Below, one piece after another: positions 35,844-48,365 of a stretch of 64,000 nt of DNA; within the stretch, counting starts at the first letter, position 1, and every line of letters begins with the position of its first letter. The notes under the pieces were generated by a model. That model ran no database searches. It was given only the letters and a program-made list of their open reading frames with translations, and was not told the origin of the DNA. Source of the stretch: Hirundichthys speculiger (Eukaryota > Chordata > Actinopteri > Beloniformes > Exocoetidae); NCBI GenBank assembly GCA_018398805.1, contig JAGFBZ010000564.1, forward strand, positions 171,803 to 235,802, written 5' to 3'. Position numbers and translations under genes: made by a program.

Positions 35844-37196
35844 CTTTAGATGATATGACCTGCTACGATCAGGGAACAAGTCCTACCAGAGAAGTCGCTC
35901 TTTGACATGTCGAAGGCGTCCACCATGCCCAGACTGACCAGGACACTCTTCAGGTCATATTTCTCCTCCATCTTGAACCGAGGCAGGCCCACCACGACTC
36001 CTTCTGTCTTATCTTGTCTGGACGAGTCCACTCCACAAAGTTCTCATAAGTCAGCTCTCTCTCCAGCTGAGGTGGACACAAAAAAATCAATCACTACTTT
36101 GTATCCGTCTGGCAGGTTTTATTACATGTAAACATGGAAACAGATGTCATACCTTCTCCAGACCTGTTGTGCCGTCCTCTATATCATTGGGTAAAAAGAT
36201 GAGCATGCTCAGCTCCTTCTCTTTGTAAGGCAACTCCAGGATCTGTCAGACAGAGGCTTTCATTACATCAAACATACTGAAACTACGACTGTTGCAGTCT
36301 CATACCAGTGAACCTAAATAATACAGATCTCACTCATGTCTGAAGGGAATCAAATGATGTCAAAACACCTGACATTTGTCTGCCTCTTTCTGACAATGAC
36401 ACAATTTACACAAACATTGTTGTCCCATGTTCCTCTGAGCTTATTATGCTGTTGGAAACTCACCAGGAAAAAAATAAATAAAAGAGAGAAAATATTTCCA
36501 GAAAACCTGTTTGGGTTATTTCTCCACTGAGGCTTTGACTGTCTATTCCTATAAATGTTAGATGGTAGTAAGTAGCACAATTGTGGAGAAAAATAACAAG
36601 ACTTTTGTCCACTTGTTGCTATTAACAGGAAGCGAATTAGATGATGAAAATTTCTTCAAATAAGAGGGTCAGGATGCACGCCCTTAACAATAATCAGCAC
36701 CTTTAATGTTTCTGAAAAGCCAGCTGCATTGTCCAACCCATAATATATGTTTTCTTGTTTTTATATTTTGTATCCGTTAAAGTGGTACATATGTTTAGAA
36801 GAAGAAAGAAAGCCAAGTCTGGATCCCTTCCAGTCTGAAGTTGACAGTCTGGTTGATTTAACACACCACACTACAGGTGCAACAGTGAGGAAATGATGCC
36901 ACAGCCACTAGACTGAAAGCTGTTACATGCTGCAAAAGTCCAAAGTTCACCAGTTGTACCGTTTGGCTTAATGTTGTGTAAATTGTTTGCAATGGGCATT
37001 CATCAGTATCCAAGTCCCACTCTGTAGGTTTAACTAAATTATCAGTAGGTGATTTAATTGGTGAGATACTGACTGACAGAGTGTTTTATTATGATTATAT
37101 TACTTCACTGAGTTACCTGGCAGTTGGCTTCAGGGATGAAGGTCAAAGGAAACTTGGATTCCTGGTACATCATCTTCACTGGCTTACTGTTGCTCT

Positions 37197-37318
37197 ATGA
37201 GGACGAAGAAGAAAAGAAGGGGAAGAAGGAAGAAGGAAGAAGAAGAAAAGAAGAAGAAGAAAGAAGAAGAAAAGAAGAAGAAGAAGAAGAAGAAGAAGAA
37301 AGAAGAAGAAGAAGAATA
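37197..37318. repeat. (GAA)n-type purine repeat at the acceptor of serpin B exon 7
   Basis: About 120 bases of GAA/GAAG/AGAAG units; on the gene strand a TTC pyrimidine tract leading to the CTCATAG acceptor at 37195-37197. Copy A has an AAT array at this position. Confidence 0.93.
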
Positions 37319-37676
37319 TGAAGAACTGAATTGAAAGCTCAATTAATATATTAATATTCCATACATGCATAAATCATCCTAAAACCATTTTCTGCCACCA
37401 CAGTAGAACACCCCTCCGTTGTGCCTTACACATGGTACATCCCATAGTTCCTCTGTAAAACCACCTGAACTCTGCCACCTCCTGGCTCACCTGAAGGTTC
37501 AAGTCACTGTCAAATGTGAACTTCAACATTTCAATAAATTAATTAAACCAAGTCCTTGTTACGAGCCCATAGTACCAATACTACTCACAGGAAGCTGAAT
37601 GACTTAGTTATGCATCTTCCACTGCTGGTATTAATCTGTAGTAGTGCAATACAATAAACACAAATGACAAAATTGA

Positions 37677-38012
37677 GCTTTCTGTAAGCACCGCCCCCTC
37701 CCTAGTTACTGTTGCTAGGTCGGACAAACTTGCTGCTCCTGCATTAAGGACTGTGTTAATTCACTATTTTTCCGATGTGTATCATTAATGTCAATATTAT
37801 ACTATAATAACGCCATGGTGAAATATTGCCTCTGGGGACCTGCAACAGTGACTCGTGGTGTTTCAGAATGTTTGGAGGGACATTTTTATTCTCTTTCCCA
37901 AACCAAAACAAACGCTGGAAAAATGCAAGTGTAGCTTAAGTTGTGGGGAACGTTACAAAACCAAGTGTCATTAAGTTTACAACTGAAACGTGGGGAACGT
38001 TACAAAACACAC
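37677..38012 (+). mobile_element. THAP-finger transposon fragment, copy 1 (serpin B intron 6)
   Basis: Shares about 300 bases with 56600-56905, beginning CTTTCTGTAAGCACCGCCCC. Downstream a frame starts at 37814 with MVKYCLWGPATVTRG and CCCAAACCAAAACAAACGCT, which together resemble the start of THAP C2CH fingers (MVxYCxWG ... FPKPK). Frames are broken. THAP fingers occur at the N-terminus of P-element-type transposases, so a transposon exon is likely. Superfamily not certain. Confidence 0.55.
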
Positions 38013-38476
38013 TAGCATTAGCTATCCATAGTGTTAGAGTTGATGACTTCTCCACGATATAGTGATCCCTTATTTTTCGCGGTTAATGGGGACCGGCATA
38101 TGATGGATGTCAAGATCGATGAAGTATCTTTGCAGGCGTAAAAAAAAGAAATCCCAGTTATCCTGACATCACTGAAAATAATTAGCTCCATTTATATTTT
38201 TTGGGCTGAAAAAAACCTCATAAAATCCAGAGGTAGAAAACTTAGTTCACTAAATGAGGTTAGTAGTGCTCTCTTAATAAATAAGTGATTCTTTAAAAAT
38301 GCTGAAAGTCTGAGCAACATCTGGCAGTGCTGTCACTCTTCTAGTACCTGTTCTTGGACCTTTGCTGACATGTTAGCCATAAAAATGTGAAACACTTGGT
38401 CAGCATTAAAGCTCTGATTTCAAGTAAAAGAAAAAAAATACTTTATTACTCAGAGGAGTCCACTGGCTGGCTGAAC

Positions 38477-38500
38477 ACCCCCCCCCCCCACCCCCCCCCA
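38477..38500. repeat. poly-C run
   Basis: Two C-runs separated by one A in serpin B intron 6; absent at the aligned position in copy A. Confidence 0.9.
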
Positions 38501-38827
38501 TTCACTATAATGAATCATTTGTCAGTGGGAAGAACATCTTATCAGTCCTGGAAAAGGTGTGTCTGTTCTTATGAGCAGCACATGGCTTCCACCTACATGA
38601 TGCACCACCTACATTAGACACTCATGTCTAAAAAGGCATTGAGAAATCCTTCCTCTGAGCCCAGCTGAAAAGGCAGTTCAGTGTCACAAAAGCAGATTCT
38701 TTACAATGATGAGGCTTCCTGTCCAGCTCCAGATGTTGGAATTCTTTTACTTTACACTTTTTAATTGCATGGAGAGCATCCACAACTTAAAATAACTGAT
38801 TTAGATATTACAAATCCACTTTATAAT

Positions 38828-39040
38828 CTGGACTTTCCAGTGACTGATTTGTTTGACTTTTCATTATGATGAGGTTTCCCCAGATGTTGAATTCTTTATT
38901 CACACTTCTTCAATGCACTGAGAACAGGTAAAGTAAAATTATATTATATATTATATTATATAAAATATAATTCATCCCAGACTGATCTAATCCATCTATA
39001 ACATGGACTTTCCAGTGACTGATTTGTTTGAGTAAAATCC
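38828..39040. repeat. local duplication in serpin B intron 6
   Basis: TGGACTTTCCAGTGACTGAT occurs at about 38829 and 39004; copy A has it once (near 23230). About 175 bases between contain an AT-rich TATAT run. A short duplication or small insertion specific to copy B. Confidence 0.7.
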
Positions 39041-41189
39041 TGGATTGACTTTTCAGTGTTCTTGCATTTTCTTCTGCCTTTACTGAGACGTGATGTGGAG
39101 ATGTCCTTTGTAAATCTGCTTCAGAGTGAAACAGACACATTTCATGTTGCCATGGAGATTCTCCTCCTACAGCATCCTACACAGACTGAGCTACCTGTGT
39201 CCATGTTGATTAAGCTTTACCTTGTTGAGTCTGAACTGAGCATCTCGTGTGTCACTCTCCTTAAACTTCTTGTTCCAGTCGCCTTTGAAGTAGATGGCGT
39301 TGACCAGAACCAGCCTGCTCATGGCGTCCACCACACCTGGGGCCAGAACTTCCTTAATTTTACCTGGTGAGCAAAGACGACACAAATGTGAGGCCTAGTT
39401 ACATGAACATGTGTCACAGAGAAATGTATAAAAGGACGCAGAAAAACAGAGGCCTTACACATCCAGCACCATTTACACCACAGGGATGCACCATGTCATG
39501 AGAAGTTGATCACCGGTCGTTGATCTTTAAGGATTTGGATTAGGGCAGATCTGTTAACATATTTTTAAGTGTGTTTGCGCTCTACCTTGTGTCTGTTTCT
39601 CCACCCAGCTGTTGATGTTGAGTCTGGCTGCTTCAGAGCTCTTTATGAAGTCCACACACTCCAGCTCTGCACTGTAGTGCTTCCTGGTCTTTGATAGGAA
39701 ATCCTGGACACATCAACAACAAAATACTAACAGCTTCTGACCATCCAAACAAATAAATAAAAGAAGAAAACAAGCAAACAAACAAAGGCCTCTTTGTTTC
39801 CTTTTGCAGCCTGAAGTAAGCCTGTATGTTGGGTTGCTGCCCATTTTCACATACATCATTTCATCTCGCAGATCTTAAAGATTCCTCTGTGTTCCTTTAT
39901 GCACTCAAGCCTGACATCATATTCAAAGACACACCCACTTATGATAATCCTCCAAACGCACCTCAACAAACTGGTAGGACTGCTCTCCGTACAGCCTGTT
40001 GGCCACACTCAGGACATATTGAGCACCAGACTTGTTGAGCTCATTCAGCAGTTGGGAGAAGCTGGCATGCAGATCATCCTGACAATCCTGGGTTTTCAGG
40101 CTCTGTAGAAAAAGTACACAACTTTTACACAAAGGAACCAAGCCTGCTTTTCTTGTGAATTATTTGAACATGAAAAACATGGATATTCAAATGGGATAGG
40201 CATCCTGCATTGCCATATAATGATAGCGTAGAGTTTGGTCAGTAAAGATCCAAAGAGGAAATGAACCAGTATGTTGGGTTTTTCTCATTACCAAGTTAAC
40301 CCACAGCAGGACAAAGACAAATGTTTTTGGAGTACTTCAGACATCACTTACACTGAAGAACCCACAGTCCAACCGTTCACCTTTCACCAAACACCACCAG
40401 CTACACCATCTGTTAGTAAAGCAGCCTCAGGTTAGTGAACAGTCCCTCTACCACTGGCTCTGGTACCACCTTCAGCATTTGTGGCAGTTTGAACTGGGCC
40501 TTCTGTTGCATCTGAATCTGCTGTCCTCCTGCCTGCTGCAACTGCTCTGCCTCAGCGAAGCAGAGAACCTGGGGGGGCAAGTTGTAGTGGTCGTTGTTTA
40601 GTTAGAAATCATTACGTCATCCTGACCTGTGATGTGTGAGTTGAGTTACATCCAGCAGGCCCTGAATACTTCATCAACCCCTTACTTACCAGTTAAAACA
40701 TTTTTTAAGACATATTTGAAGTCCTTACTCATATGCAAGCTCAAAATAATTCACCTTTATACATTTACGTGAGCCACAGCTCTCTCTCTGTCATACTGTT
40801 TCACTGTACGAAGGTAACAGGAGCTGCTGAAGACCAGTCAAGCTCCAACAGTGTCAACAGTGTACTCATGAGTTTCATTTTGAGGCTGCAGCCGGTCAGT
40901 TTTCAGCCACAGGAAAGCCTCCTCTTTAAAACTGACTCACAGCTGCTGGTGTAGAGCCATGAGTGAAAAGAAAAATATAAAAACTGGGCCCAAAGTAATA
41001 ACTGTTTATGTTTATTTTGACAGTAAAAAAAAAAAGGAATACTACTTGACCCTGTGTTGTAGAGTCATTTAATGTACACATGCAGTTGCTTATCGCTGTC
41101 CTTAATACTGTTTATGCAACAGGATGTGTAAGGCAGCCCAGAGTTCTGCAGGGAGATGGGAAAGTAATAATAATGACAAAGTAATAGAG

Positions 41190-42685
41190 CAGTGATTCCC
41201 AAAATGTGGGCCGCAACCCCTTAGTGGGCTCTCGTGGTACTGCAGGTGGGCTGTGAGAGGTCATTAAAAATAAACAAATATGTTTTAAATTCTCGATTTT
41301 AAAAAATTGTTTTTAATTACTGTAAAATATTTATGAAATCATATAAAAAATTGTTCGAAGTAATAAAACAAACCAATTGAGTGCTAATTTTACTGTCATC
41401 TTAACTTAATATGACAACTGTCCCCTTATTTGTTGACATTAATATTGGAACGTACACTATATGGCCAAAAGTATTTGTTCACCCATTCAGATGATCAGAA
41501 TCAGGTGTTCCAATCACTTCCATGGCCACAGGTGTATAAAATTAAGCACCCAGACATGTAGACTGTTTCTAGAAATATCTGTGAAAGAATGGGTCTCTCA
41601 GGAGCTCAGTGAATTCCAGGTGGAACTGTGATAGGATGACACCTGTGAAACAAATCCAGCAGTGAAATTTCCTCCTAAATATTCCACAGTCAACTGTCAG
41701 CTGTATTATAAGGAAATGGAAGTGTTTGGGAACGATAGCAACTCAGCCATGAAGTGGTAGGACAGGTAAACTGAGGGAGCGGGGTCAGAGGATGCTGAAG
41801 AACATAGTGTGAAGAGGTCACCAACTTTCTGCAGTCAATCACTACAGACCTCCAAACTTCATGTGTCCTTCAGATCAGCTCAACAACAGAGCAGAGAGCT
41901 TCATGAATGGGTTTCCATGGTGACGCAGCTGCATCCATCCAGACATCACCAAGAACAATGGAAAGAGTCAGATGCAGTGGAGTAAAGCAGCCACCACTGG
42001 ACTCTAGAGCAGTGGAGGAACGTTCTCTGGAGATATGAATCACACTTCTCCATCTGGTGATCTGATGGAAGAGTCTGGGTTTGGTGGTTTCCAGGAGAAC
42101 GGTACTGGTCTGACTGCATTGATCCAAGTGTAAAGTTTGGTGGAGGGCGTATTATGGTGTGGGGTTGTTTTTCAGGAGCTGGGCTTGGCCCCTTAGTTCC
42201 AGTTAAAGGAACCAGTTTGGAGCTGGTCCCTTCCTCTTCAACATGACTGTGCACCAGTGCACAAAGGAAGGTCCATGAAGACATGGATGGAAGAGTCTGG
42301 TGGATGAACTGGACTGGGCTGCACAGAGTCCTGACCTCAACCTGATAGAAGACCTTTGGGATGAATTAGAGCAGAGACTGAGAACCAGACCTTCTGGTCC
42401 AACATCAGAGTTTGACCTCACAAATGTTCTTCTGGTCAAAAATCCTCATAAACACACTCCTAAACCTGGTGGACAGCCTTCCCAGAAGAGCTGAAGCTGT
42501 AAAGGGTGGAGCCACGTCACACTGATTAGGAATGTGACGTCACAGGTGAGACAATACCTTCGGCAATATAGTGTAGCTTCTAGTATTTTATGTTGATCAC
42601 AGATGTGATTAAAGGTTTGGGTGGGCCACAGAGATTTTTCACATTTTAAATTGGGCCATAGTATTCTCAAGTTTGGGATTGGCTG
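41190..42685. mobile_element. hAT MITE, copy 3, split by a Tc1-like element (serpin B intron 2)
   Basis: Starts CAGTGATTCCCAAAATGTGG and ends GTTTGGGATTGGCTG. Flanking copies TAATAGAG (41182-41189) and TAATAAAG (42686-42693) differ at one base. The outer parts match the MITEs at 6697 and 14917. It is interrupted at a TA by the Tc1-like element 41455-42573. Confidence 0.9.
41455..42573 (+). mobile_element. Tc1-like element nested in the hAT MITE
   Basis: Left end CACTATATGGCCAAAAGTAT, right end, reversed, CACTATATTGCCGAAGGTAT; TA duplicates at 41453-41454 and 42574-42575. The interior follows a common fish Tc1 transposase nucleotide by nucleotide (GAAAGAATGGGTCTCTCAGG; TGGTGTGGGGTTGTTTTTCA; CAGAGTCCTGACCTCAACCT) but with many small deletions. 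Loss of an internal segment around 42215-42235 removes sequence before the second Asp block. No frame is long enough to encode a transposase, so it is inactive. Confidence 0.92.
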
Positions 42686-43772
42686 TAATAAAGAATACAA
42701 GTTGACTTCCCAAAAAAAAAAAAAAAAAACTTGAGCAGCCCCTAATGAGTCGTCTGTGTGAGGTCAATACTAATCTGAGATGAGCTGAAGAGTCCTGTAT
42801 AAAAAAATGAAAACAACTTAAAGTCCCTGTTGGGATGCAAATAGTAATTAATTTTTGCCCAAATCTTTACATGGTGGTAATAGTAATAAGAAAGCAGAAG
42901 CACTGTTATAAACCCACTGAAGAAGAGAAATGCATTCATTAATTGATTTTAATTTTCGATGATCCACACATTTCCTACTCCCATCATGAGGCGATGGGAT
43001 TCCTACATCAAATGTTGGTGAACTGGCTGGTGAAGAAGAAACAGGTCTGACCTGTTCAACCCTCTAACAGCTGGCATCTCAGGAAAAAAGAAAAAAAACT
43101 TTCTCCCTGCTGGTCCATGTTGATTTCCCTTTTACACTGTCACTCCTGTTTACTCACAATTTTGCCTGTCAACATGCAAGCCTAGTCAAAGTTTGAGCAG
43201 GACAGAGCATGTCCGCTGATACTGGAAAACTAAACCGGTGATTCAGACCAAACAGGGGCTTTCACATACTCAGGAATCAATATGGCGTCATTTCCCATCA
43301 AACTGAAAGCAGCCTCTTCATGGAGCTTTAATGTTCAGCGTTGCTTGACGGCGTCACAGAGAGATGTTTAGTAAAACTTGTTTTAATTTGAGTAACCACA
43401 GTTTTTCTGTTTGACAGAAAATTTTGTCCGTAACACAAGCCATGATGGGAAAATTAAAATGTAAGAAAACAGGTTTTAAAGAACCAAACAAACAAGCAAC
43501 AATTTTTTATCTCCATTAGTGTTCACGTGTTAGTTGACATGTTGAAATCAGGACAGTTGATGTTCATGTGTGAGAAGGAAAACAACATTGTTTAAAACTG
43601 GAGAAAAGTATAGCTCTAATAATTACAGACCAATCTATGCTTTCACAATTTTACAAAGTACTTGAGAAATTGTAAAAAAACTCAATTCCTTTTTTTTGAA
43701 AAATATCTTGCTTACTGAGAGTCAATGTAGATTTCTCACAGGTGGATCCCCAATTCTAGCACTGATTACGTT

Positions 43773-44040
43773 AACACAGGGGTTCTTAACCTGGGTTCGA
43801 TCGAACCCTAGGGGTTCGGTGAGTCAGTCTCAGGGGTTCGGCGGAGGTCAAGACACGCACCTGACTCATATGATTCATGATGACACGCCCTGCTTGGCCA
43901 TCACAGGCTACACAGTGATGTTAATGCACGGTTCATTTTGTGCACTAGTAAAACATATGTCTTACATATATGTAAGGGTTCAGTGAATGTGCATATGAAA
44001 CTGGTGGGGTTCAGTACCTCCAAACAAGACAACAAGAATT
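43773..44040 (+). mobile_element. hAT fragment (right end missing)
   Basis: CACAGGGGTTCTTAACCTGG followed by GGGTTCGGTGAGTC and GGGTTCGGCGGAGGTC is the left end of a common hAT (Charlie-like) repeat. The matching right terminus is not found; similarity fades after GGTGGGGTTCAGTACCTCC near 44020. Confidence 0.65.
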
Positions 44041-46262
44041 ATACAATATCAGTACTTTCACATGAAAAAGGACTTAATACAGTAAGTCCCTCACCTCGCT
44101 GAAAGGTGAGGGATTTTCATGCCTGAAGAACTATTCACAAACACAAAGTAGATCCTTAGGAGCACACCAACACTGTTTATTTTGACAGGATTGTAGGAAC
44201 TTAAATATTTACTGAAGTTACAGACATCACTGAGGTAAAGTATATGGGTCTAAAAGTAGAATTTTATCTAAAAATATGCAAACTTTCCTTGTTTTTAGTT
44301 CACACAATAAAGACTGTAGAAGACCATTTTACTTTAAGCATCAGTGTGCTCAAAATCAGTCACTACTAAAGTAGTTGTCACTCAAACTACTTTGAAGCAG
44401 AAGACTATTTTTATTGTTGGAGTCAGATTCTGAAATTCCCTTCACATTGACCTAAGGAGTCTTTCAAATATCTCTCAGTTTAAAGGGATGTAAAAAGACA
44501 AAAAATGTTTATATTGTAGCAGTAATAGCTGGGCTATTGTGCCGTTATTGATCTTTTTCTTTCTTCTCCTTTTTCTTAGGTTGTAATCCAATGATGTTGT
44601 GGAATTAGAGCGAACACATCAGCTGTTTTTGATGAATTAGCATAAGGACAGCAAAAACAAAAGATTTTCTTCTTCCCATTCATGGTATATGGATGTCTCA
44701 AAGGCATATTGTTGTTTATTTATTTTGTTATTTTTCCTTCTGAAATTGTGCACCACCAAGGGTTGAATAGATACATATGAAAGCAGATCAGAAACTGTAC
44801 CTCTGACATCTGTGTGGCTGTGTTGCCTCTGGCTCCCAGCATCACCATAGCCAGGGCTGAAGAGATGCTGAAAGGAGAGTAGAAGACATTTGCTGTCTTG
44901 TCATTATCACCCAGCGTTTTGAACAGATCCAGAGAGAAGCTGGTGTTGGCCTTGGAGAGAGGGGTTGGTGATGCCATTATTCCTGTAGAAACAAAAGCAG
45001 GGCATGAATCACTGCGTTACAAGTTTTTAAAGCTAATCAAGTGTTTTGTTCTGTTATTGGACCAAACTCTGATTAGATGTTTAAATTGCAAGTCTGTCGA
45101 TCCTGCATTGAAAGTAATCTTAGGTTGGATATTTGACTGACATTCACTTCCTGCACCCTTCCTGATGCCATTATAGTGATTCCAAACCATGTGACCCAAT
45201 GACTACAACAACAACTTGTAGTACTACATGAAACATTTACATAGCTGTTGTGGAACAAATAAAATACATACCTCTATTTATTTTTAGCCACCTGGTGACT
45301 TAAACATCGGAGTAAGAGTAAGACTGAGGATAAACTTAAACAACAAGACTTGGCTCTGACTGTAATTCAGTAAATTTAATAACCATTTACATGCAAAAGG
45401 GTCACAGATACATCTCAGCAGATCAGTGAGGAATCACCCCAAACACCAGTAGTACAACTGCTTTAATATGACACACCAGAATACATTAGACAAGTTATAT
45501 GAGGCAACTTCTTGGTTTGTAAGGTGTGTGGGAACCAAAAGAAATCAGGCACAATAGATGTCCTATAGCTGGAACTTGGTATCTCACCTTCAGATTCATT
45601 AGACAATAACAAAGTCAGGAAAATAATGTTTACATTCCAGCACAATAGCTTTTTATTTTTATTTTAATTTAAGAGCTCCTCTTTTTGTCACTATTTTCAC
45701 TGTTTGTTTTTTTTTAATCCACTGACTCCAAACCTATATTTCAAATGAAAGAAGAAGGCTTCAGTAATAAAAAAGAAAGAAACCCATGTAATGTAATAAA
45801 AGTTGTGTTCATTCGTGTCATGTACCACAGTTTAGTTTAGGTTTGGAGCCACTGGGTTACATGGTTCTGGGACTGTTGGGAGCATGCCCTCAGGTACAAT
45901 AAAAATCTGCATCATGGAAGATATAGCAGGGATTGAAGTGAATCCCTGTTGAATATCCTGAAACTGAATTCCCCGTTTTTCAACTGATTATGTGGGAATA
46001 TTTATACTGTATATGTCATAGATGTTAATATTTTGTATCACGGTAAACTGACTTACATTAAAAACACCAAACGGGGTAATTCCGTATGAAAGGTTATTAC
46101 TTATTATTATTACTTTTTATCAACGCTAAATTATCAATAATAAATTATCACTGATCACTGTTAAAACGTGCCCTTTAGTGGAAAAAGTGTATACATCACA
46201 TCAAAAATCTGATTTACATGCGGAAATAGTTAAATGACTCCAACAGCGACTTTTCATAATAT

Positions 46263-47436
46263 TGTGATGTGAACTAATGGGCGCGGGTAATGGACACAGC
46301 TGCACTCGCTTCCCAATTATCGCACTGCCCCGCTCACCTGTTGTCAATGACTGATCAGCTGGCGTGCCGAGAAAGAAAAGACTGTGTTTGGGTGCATTCG
46401 CGAGAGGCCGAGAGACAGAAGCAGTTGGGCTGCTGGGTCCAATTGTGGGGAAACGGTTTTGTGGCGTTCGCGGTTGTCAGGACCGCCGGCGCTGAAGACA
46501 CCGGGGATCACTTAGTGACCCGGAGGAAGGTAGTGGGGGGAAATGTAGATAGCTAGGGCCAAAGACAAGACAGTGTAGCCGGACCCAGCGAGTAGTCTCA
46601 CTGCTCGGCCATGCCATGCCTGGCTGAATGGCCAATTGGATTAACTGATGGCTCGTTCCGGATCCGAGACGCACTCCTAGTGGACCACGGCCCGCTCCTG
46701 ATGAACTAGACTGAATGATTGACGGAGGTCTCGTTCCGCAGCGAGACACCGGGGTCTCGCTGCGCACGGACAGGGAAGTCCGCTTTTAAACATTTCCATT
46801 CATTGTGTATGTATTTGTGCGTGTCTGTGTGTTTGCGCGTCTGCGCCATCGTCCCCATAGTGTAACCTAGTCACCCTAAGGAAAAGTCTGTCCTCTCACG
46901 CGTGTATCTTTTTATTAGTACTAGATGTTTTGATGTTTATCCTGTGTGTTGATTTTAATGGACTCATAGACGCTTGCCGTGATGGATGGCTGTATAGAGT
47001 GCTGTGATGAATTGCTGTGATGAATTGCTGTGATGAATTTTCCACTGAATTGCTGTAATGAATTGCCGTGATTGATTTTGCTGTGAAGTATTTATAGCCT
47101 CTATTTATTGCATTGTATTTATGTAGCTATTTATTGCGGGGCGGGGCTTATGGGGTTGCATGCCGTGTGTAGTAGAGTAGTGTATCACCTGACCTGTGTG
47201 GCTTGTATGTGGATTGCCTTTAGTGTGGCGGGGGAGCTCTATGCTGGGAGATGGCCTATGTGGGTGCAGTCATTTTAATGAATTGTCATTAATAATAAAG
47301 ATTTGTTATTCTTTGAATCCACTTGTGCAGGGTTGTTTTATGCCGGACCATACCGGTGTATAATTAAAGGTGGTGGCAGCTTAATTAGCACACTGTCATT
47401 TTAGCGCCACTTAGTGGTCGCATACAGTTTATTACA
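46263..47436 (+). repeat. 5' LTR (1174 bp)
   Basis: Begins TGTGATGTG and ends TTATTACA. It differs from the 3' LTR by one clear substitution (46290), a 2-bp and a 1-bp indel and one shifted G in GGGGCGGGGC. A 13-bp TTGCTGTGATGAA motif is repeated near 47010-47040. AATAAA at 47294-47299 is the likely polyadenylation signal. Confidence 0.97.
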
Positions 47437-47437
47437 T

Positions 47438-47456
47438 TGGTGGCAGCGGTGGGATT
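47438..47456 (+). promoter_or_regulatory. primer-binding site, tRNA-Leu type
   Basis: TGGTGGCAGCGGTGGGATT, one base after the LTR, is the exact complement of the 3' end (with CCA) of vertebrate tRNA-Leu(AAG) as I know it. It would prime minus-strand DNA synthesis. Confidence 0.85.
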
Positions 47457-47467
47457 AATTTTGTAAA

Positions 47468-48365
47468 ATGGAACAACCTGCAGCAGTGGAGTCTAGTCAG
47501 TCAGCGGCGAATAGGGGGGGCGCACATAGCACAGTTGGCCGCCCTGTGTTTATGCCGGAAACGTTTACAGGTCAGGGCCGGGATTGGTCTGACTGGTCCC
47601 AGCAGTTTGCACTGGCAGCAGATGTCAATAACTGGAATGATGACCTTAAATTGAAATTTATGTCTCTGTTGTTGTCTGGGCGGGCCAGGGATGTCTATTG
47701 TGGATTGACTAATGAAGAAAGGAGTAGTTATGCAAATTTACGTACCGCTTTGAATAAATGTTTTGACCCCTGTGAAAGTGAGGATTGGAATAGAGCTAGC
47801 TTCTCCTCTAGGAGGAGGTTGGCCACTGAGTCTGCACGTGAATTTGGTAATGCCCTGAGGCGTCTGGTTTCCAAAGCATATCCAACTGCAGGTGGTGCTA
47901 CACAAGACCTACTGGCAAGAGAACATTTTGTTGCACATGTGGGGGTGGGGGGAGTTGCGTATACAACTTCGTAGTGCCAAACCAGTTACCCTAGAGGCTG
48001 CCATAAATCTGGCCTCTGAACTAGAACTTATAAGAGACATGGAACAGGGTCAGACGGCGAATAAGGCTAAAATATGCGGTGTGTCAAATAGCTCCCCTGA
48101 CCCCCAAATGACTGTGTTACTACAAACAGTAGAAAGCCTAAGGCAAGAGGTGAAGACGCTTAAGGGAACAGTCGACAAACTTTCAGCTTTTCAAGCTAGT
48201 AATAGGCCTACCCCTGTAGCCAGAGCCCCTCGGGTGGGACCACAAGCACCTAGTCGCGCACTTAGTCGCACACCTAATGAGCGCTCTGACGTATGCTGGG
48301 AATGCGGGTGTAATAGACACTGGAGAAAGGACTGCCCATATCTGTCGGGAAACTCGAAGGAGTGA
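47468..48365 (+). pseudogene. gag: gypsy gag (capsid and zinc knuckle), frameshifted
   Basis: Starts MEQPAAVESSQS at the first ATG after the primer site. The capsid part contains FTGQGRDWSDWSQQF and DLLAREHFV, typical of Ty3/gypsy gag. The frame breaks in the G-rich stretch 47941-47954 and continues in the frame that ends at 48365, carrying LEAAINLASELELI, a coiled-coil-like segment (LLQTVESLRQEVKTLKG) and a CCHC knuckle (C-W-E-C-x4-H-x4-C). The frame ends at TGA 48363-48365, which is in frame with pol. The shift lies in a homopolymer and could be a sequencing error. Confidence 0.88.

Larger units (their letters stand above)
34619..44977 (-). pseudogene. clade-B serpin, copy B (frameshifted paralogue)
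   Basis: Tandem paralogue of copy A with the same exon plan: 44977-44801, 40568-40470, 40102-39962, 39703-39586, 39363-39221, 37194-37117, 36242-36153, 36066-35887, 34846-34619; non-coding exon 1 ends at 54005. Exons 2-8 are open and very like copy A (for example [29 protein letters not shown]). Exon 9 is 180 nt instead of 181: a block of about 22 nt after WTRPD is replaced by unrelated 21 nt, shifting the frame. In exon 10 a 2-nt gain and a 4-nt loss near 34805-34830 bring an early TAA. Downstream of these the reactive loop ([17 protein letters not shown]) and the normal end [12 protein letters not shown] are kept, with one extra Ala and one extra Phe. The gene is therefore broken in a different place from copy A. 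Recent loss is likely since other exons are unblemished. Confidence 0.88.

Noticed and set aside
35846..36031. Separate small gene in serpin B exon 9
   Set aside because: It is the serpin frame downstream of the 1-nt loss, with the intron read into it.
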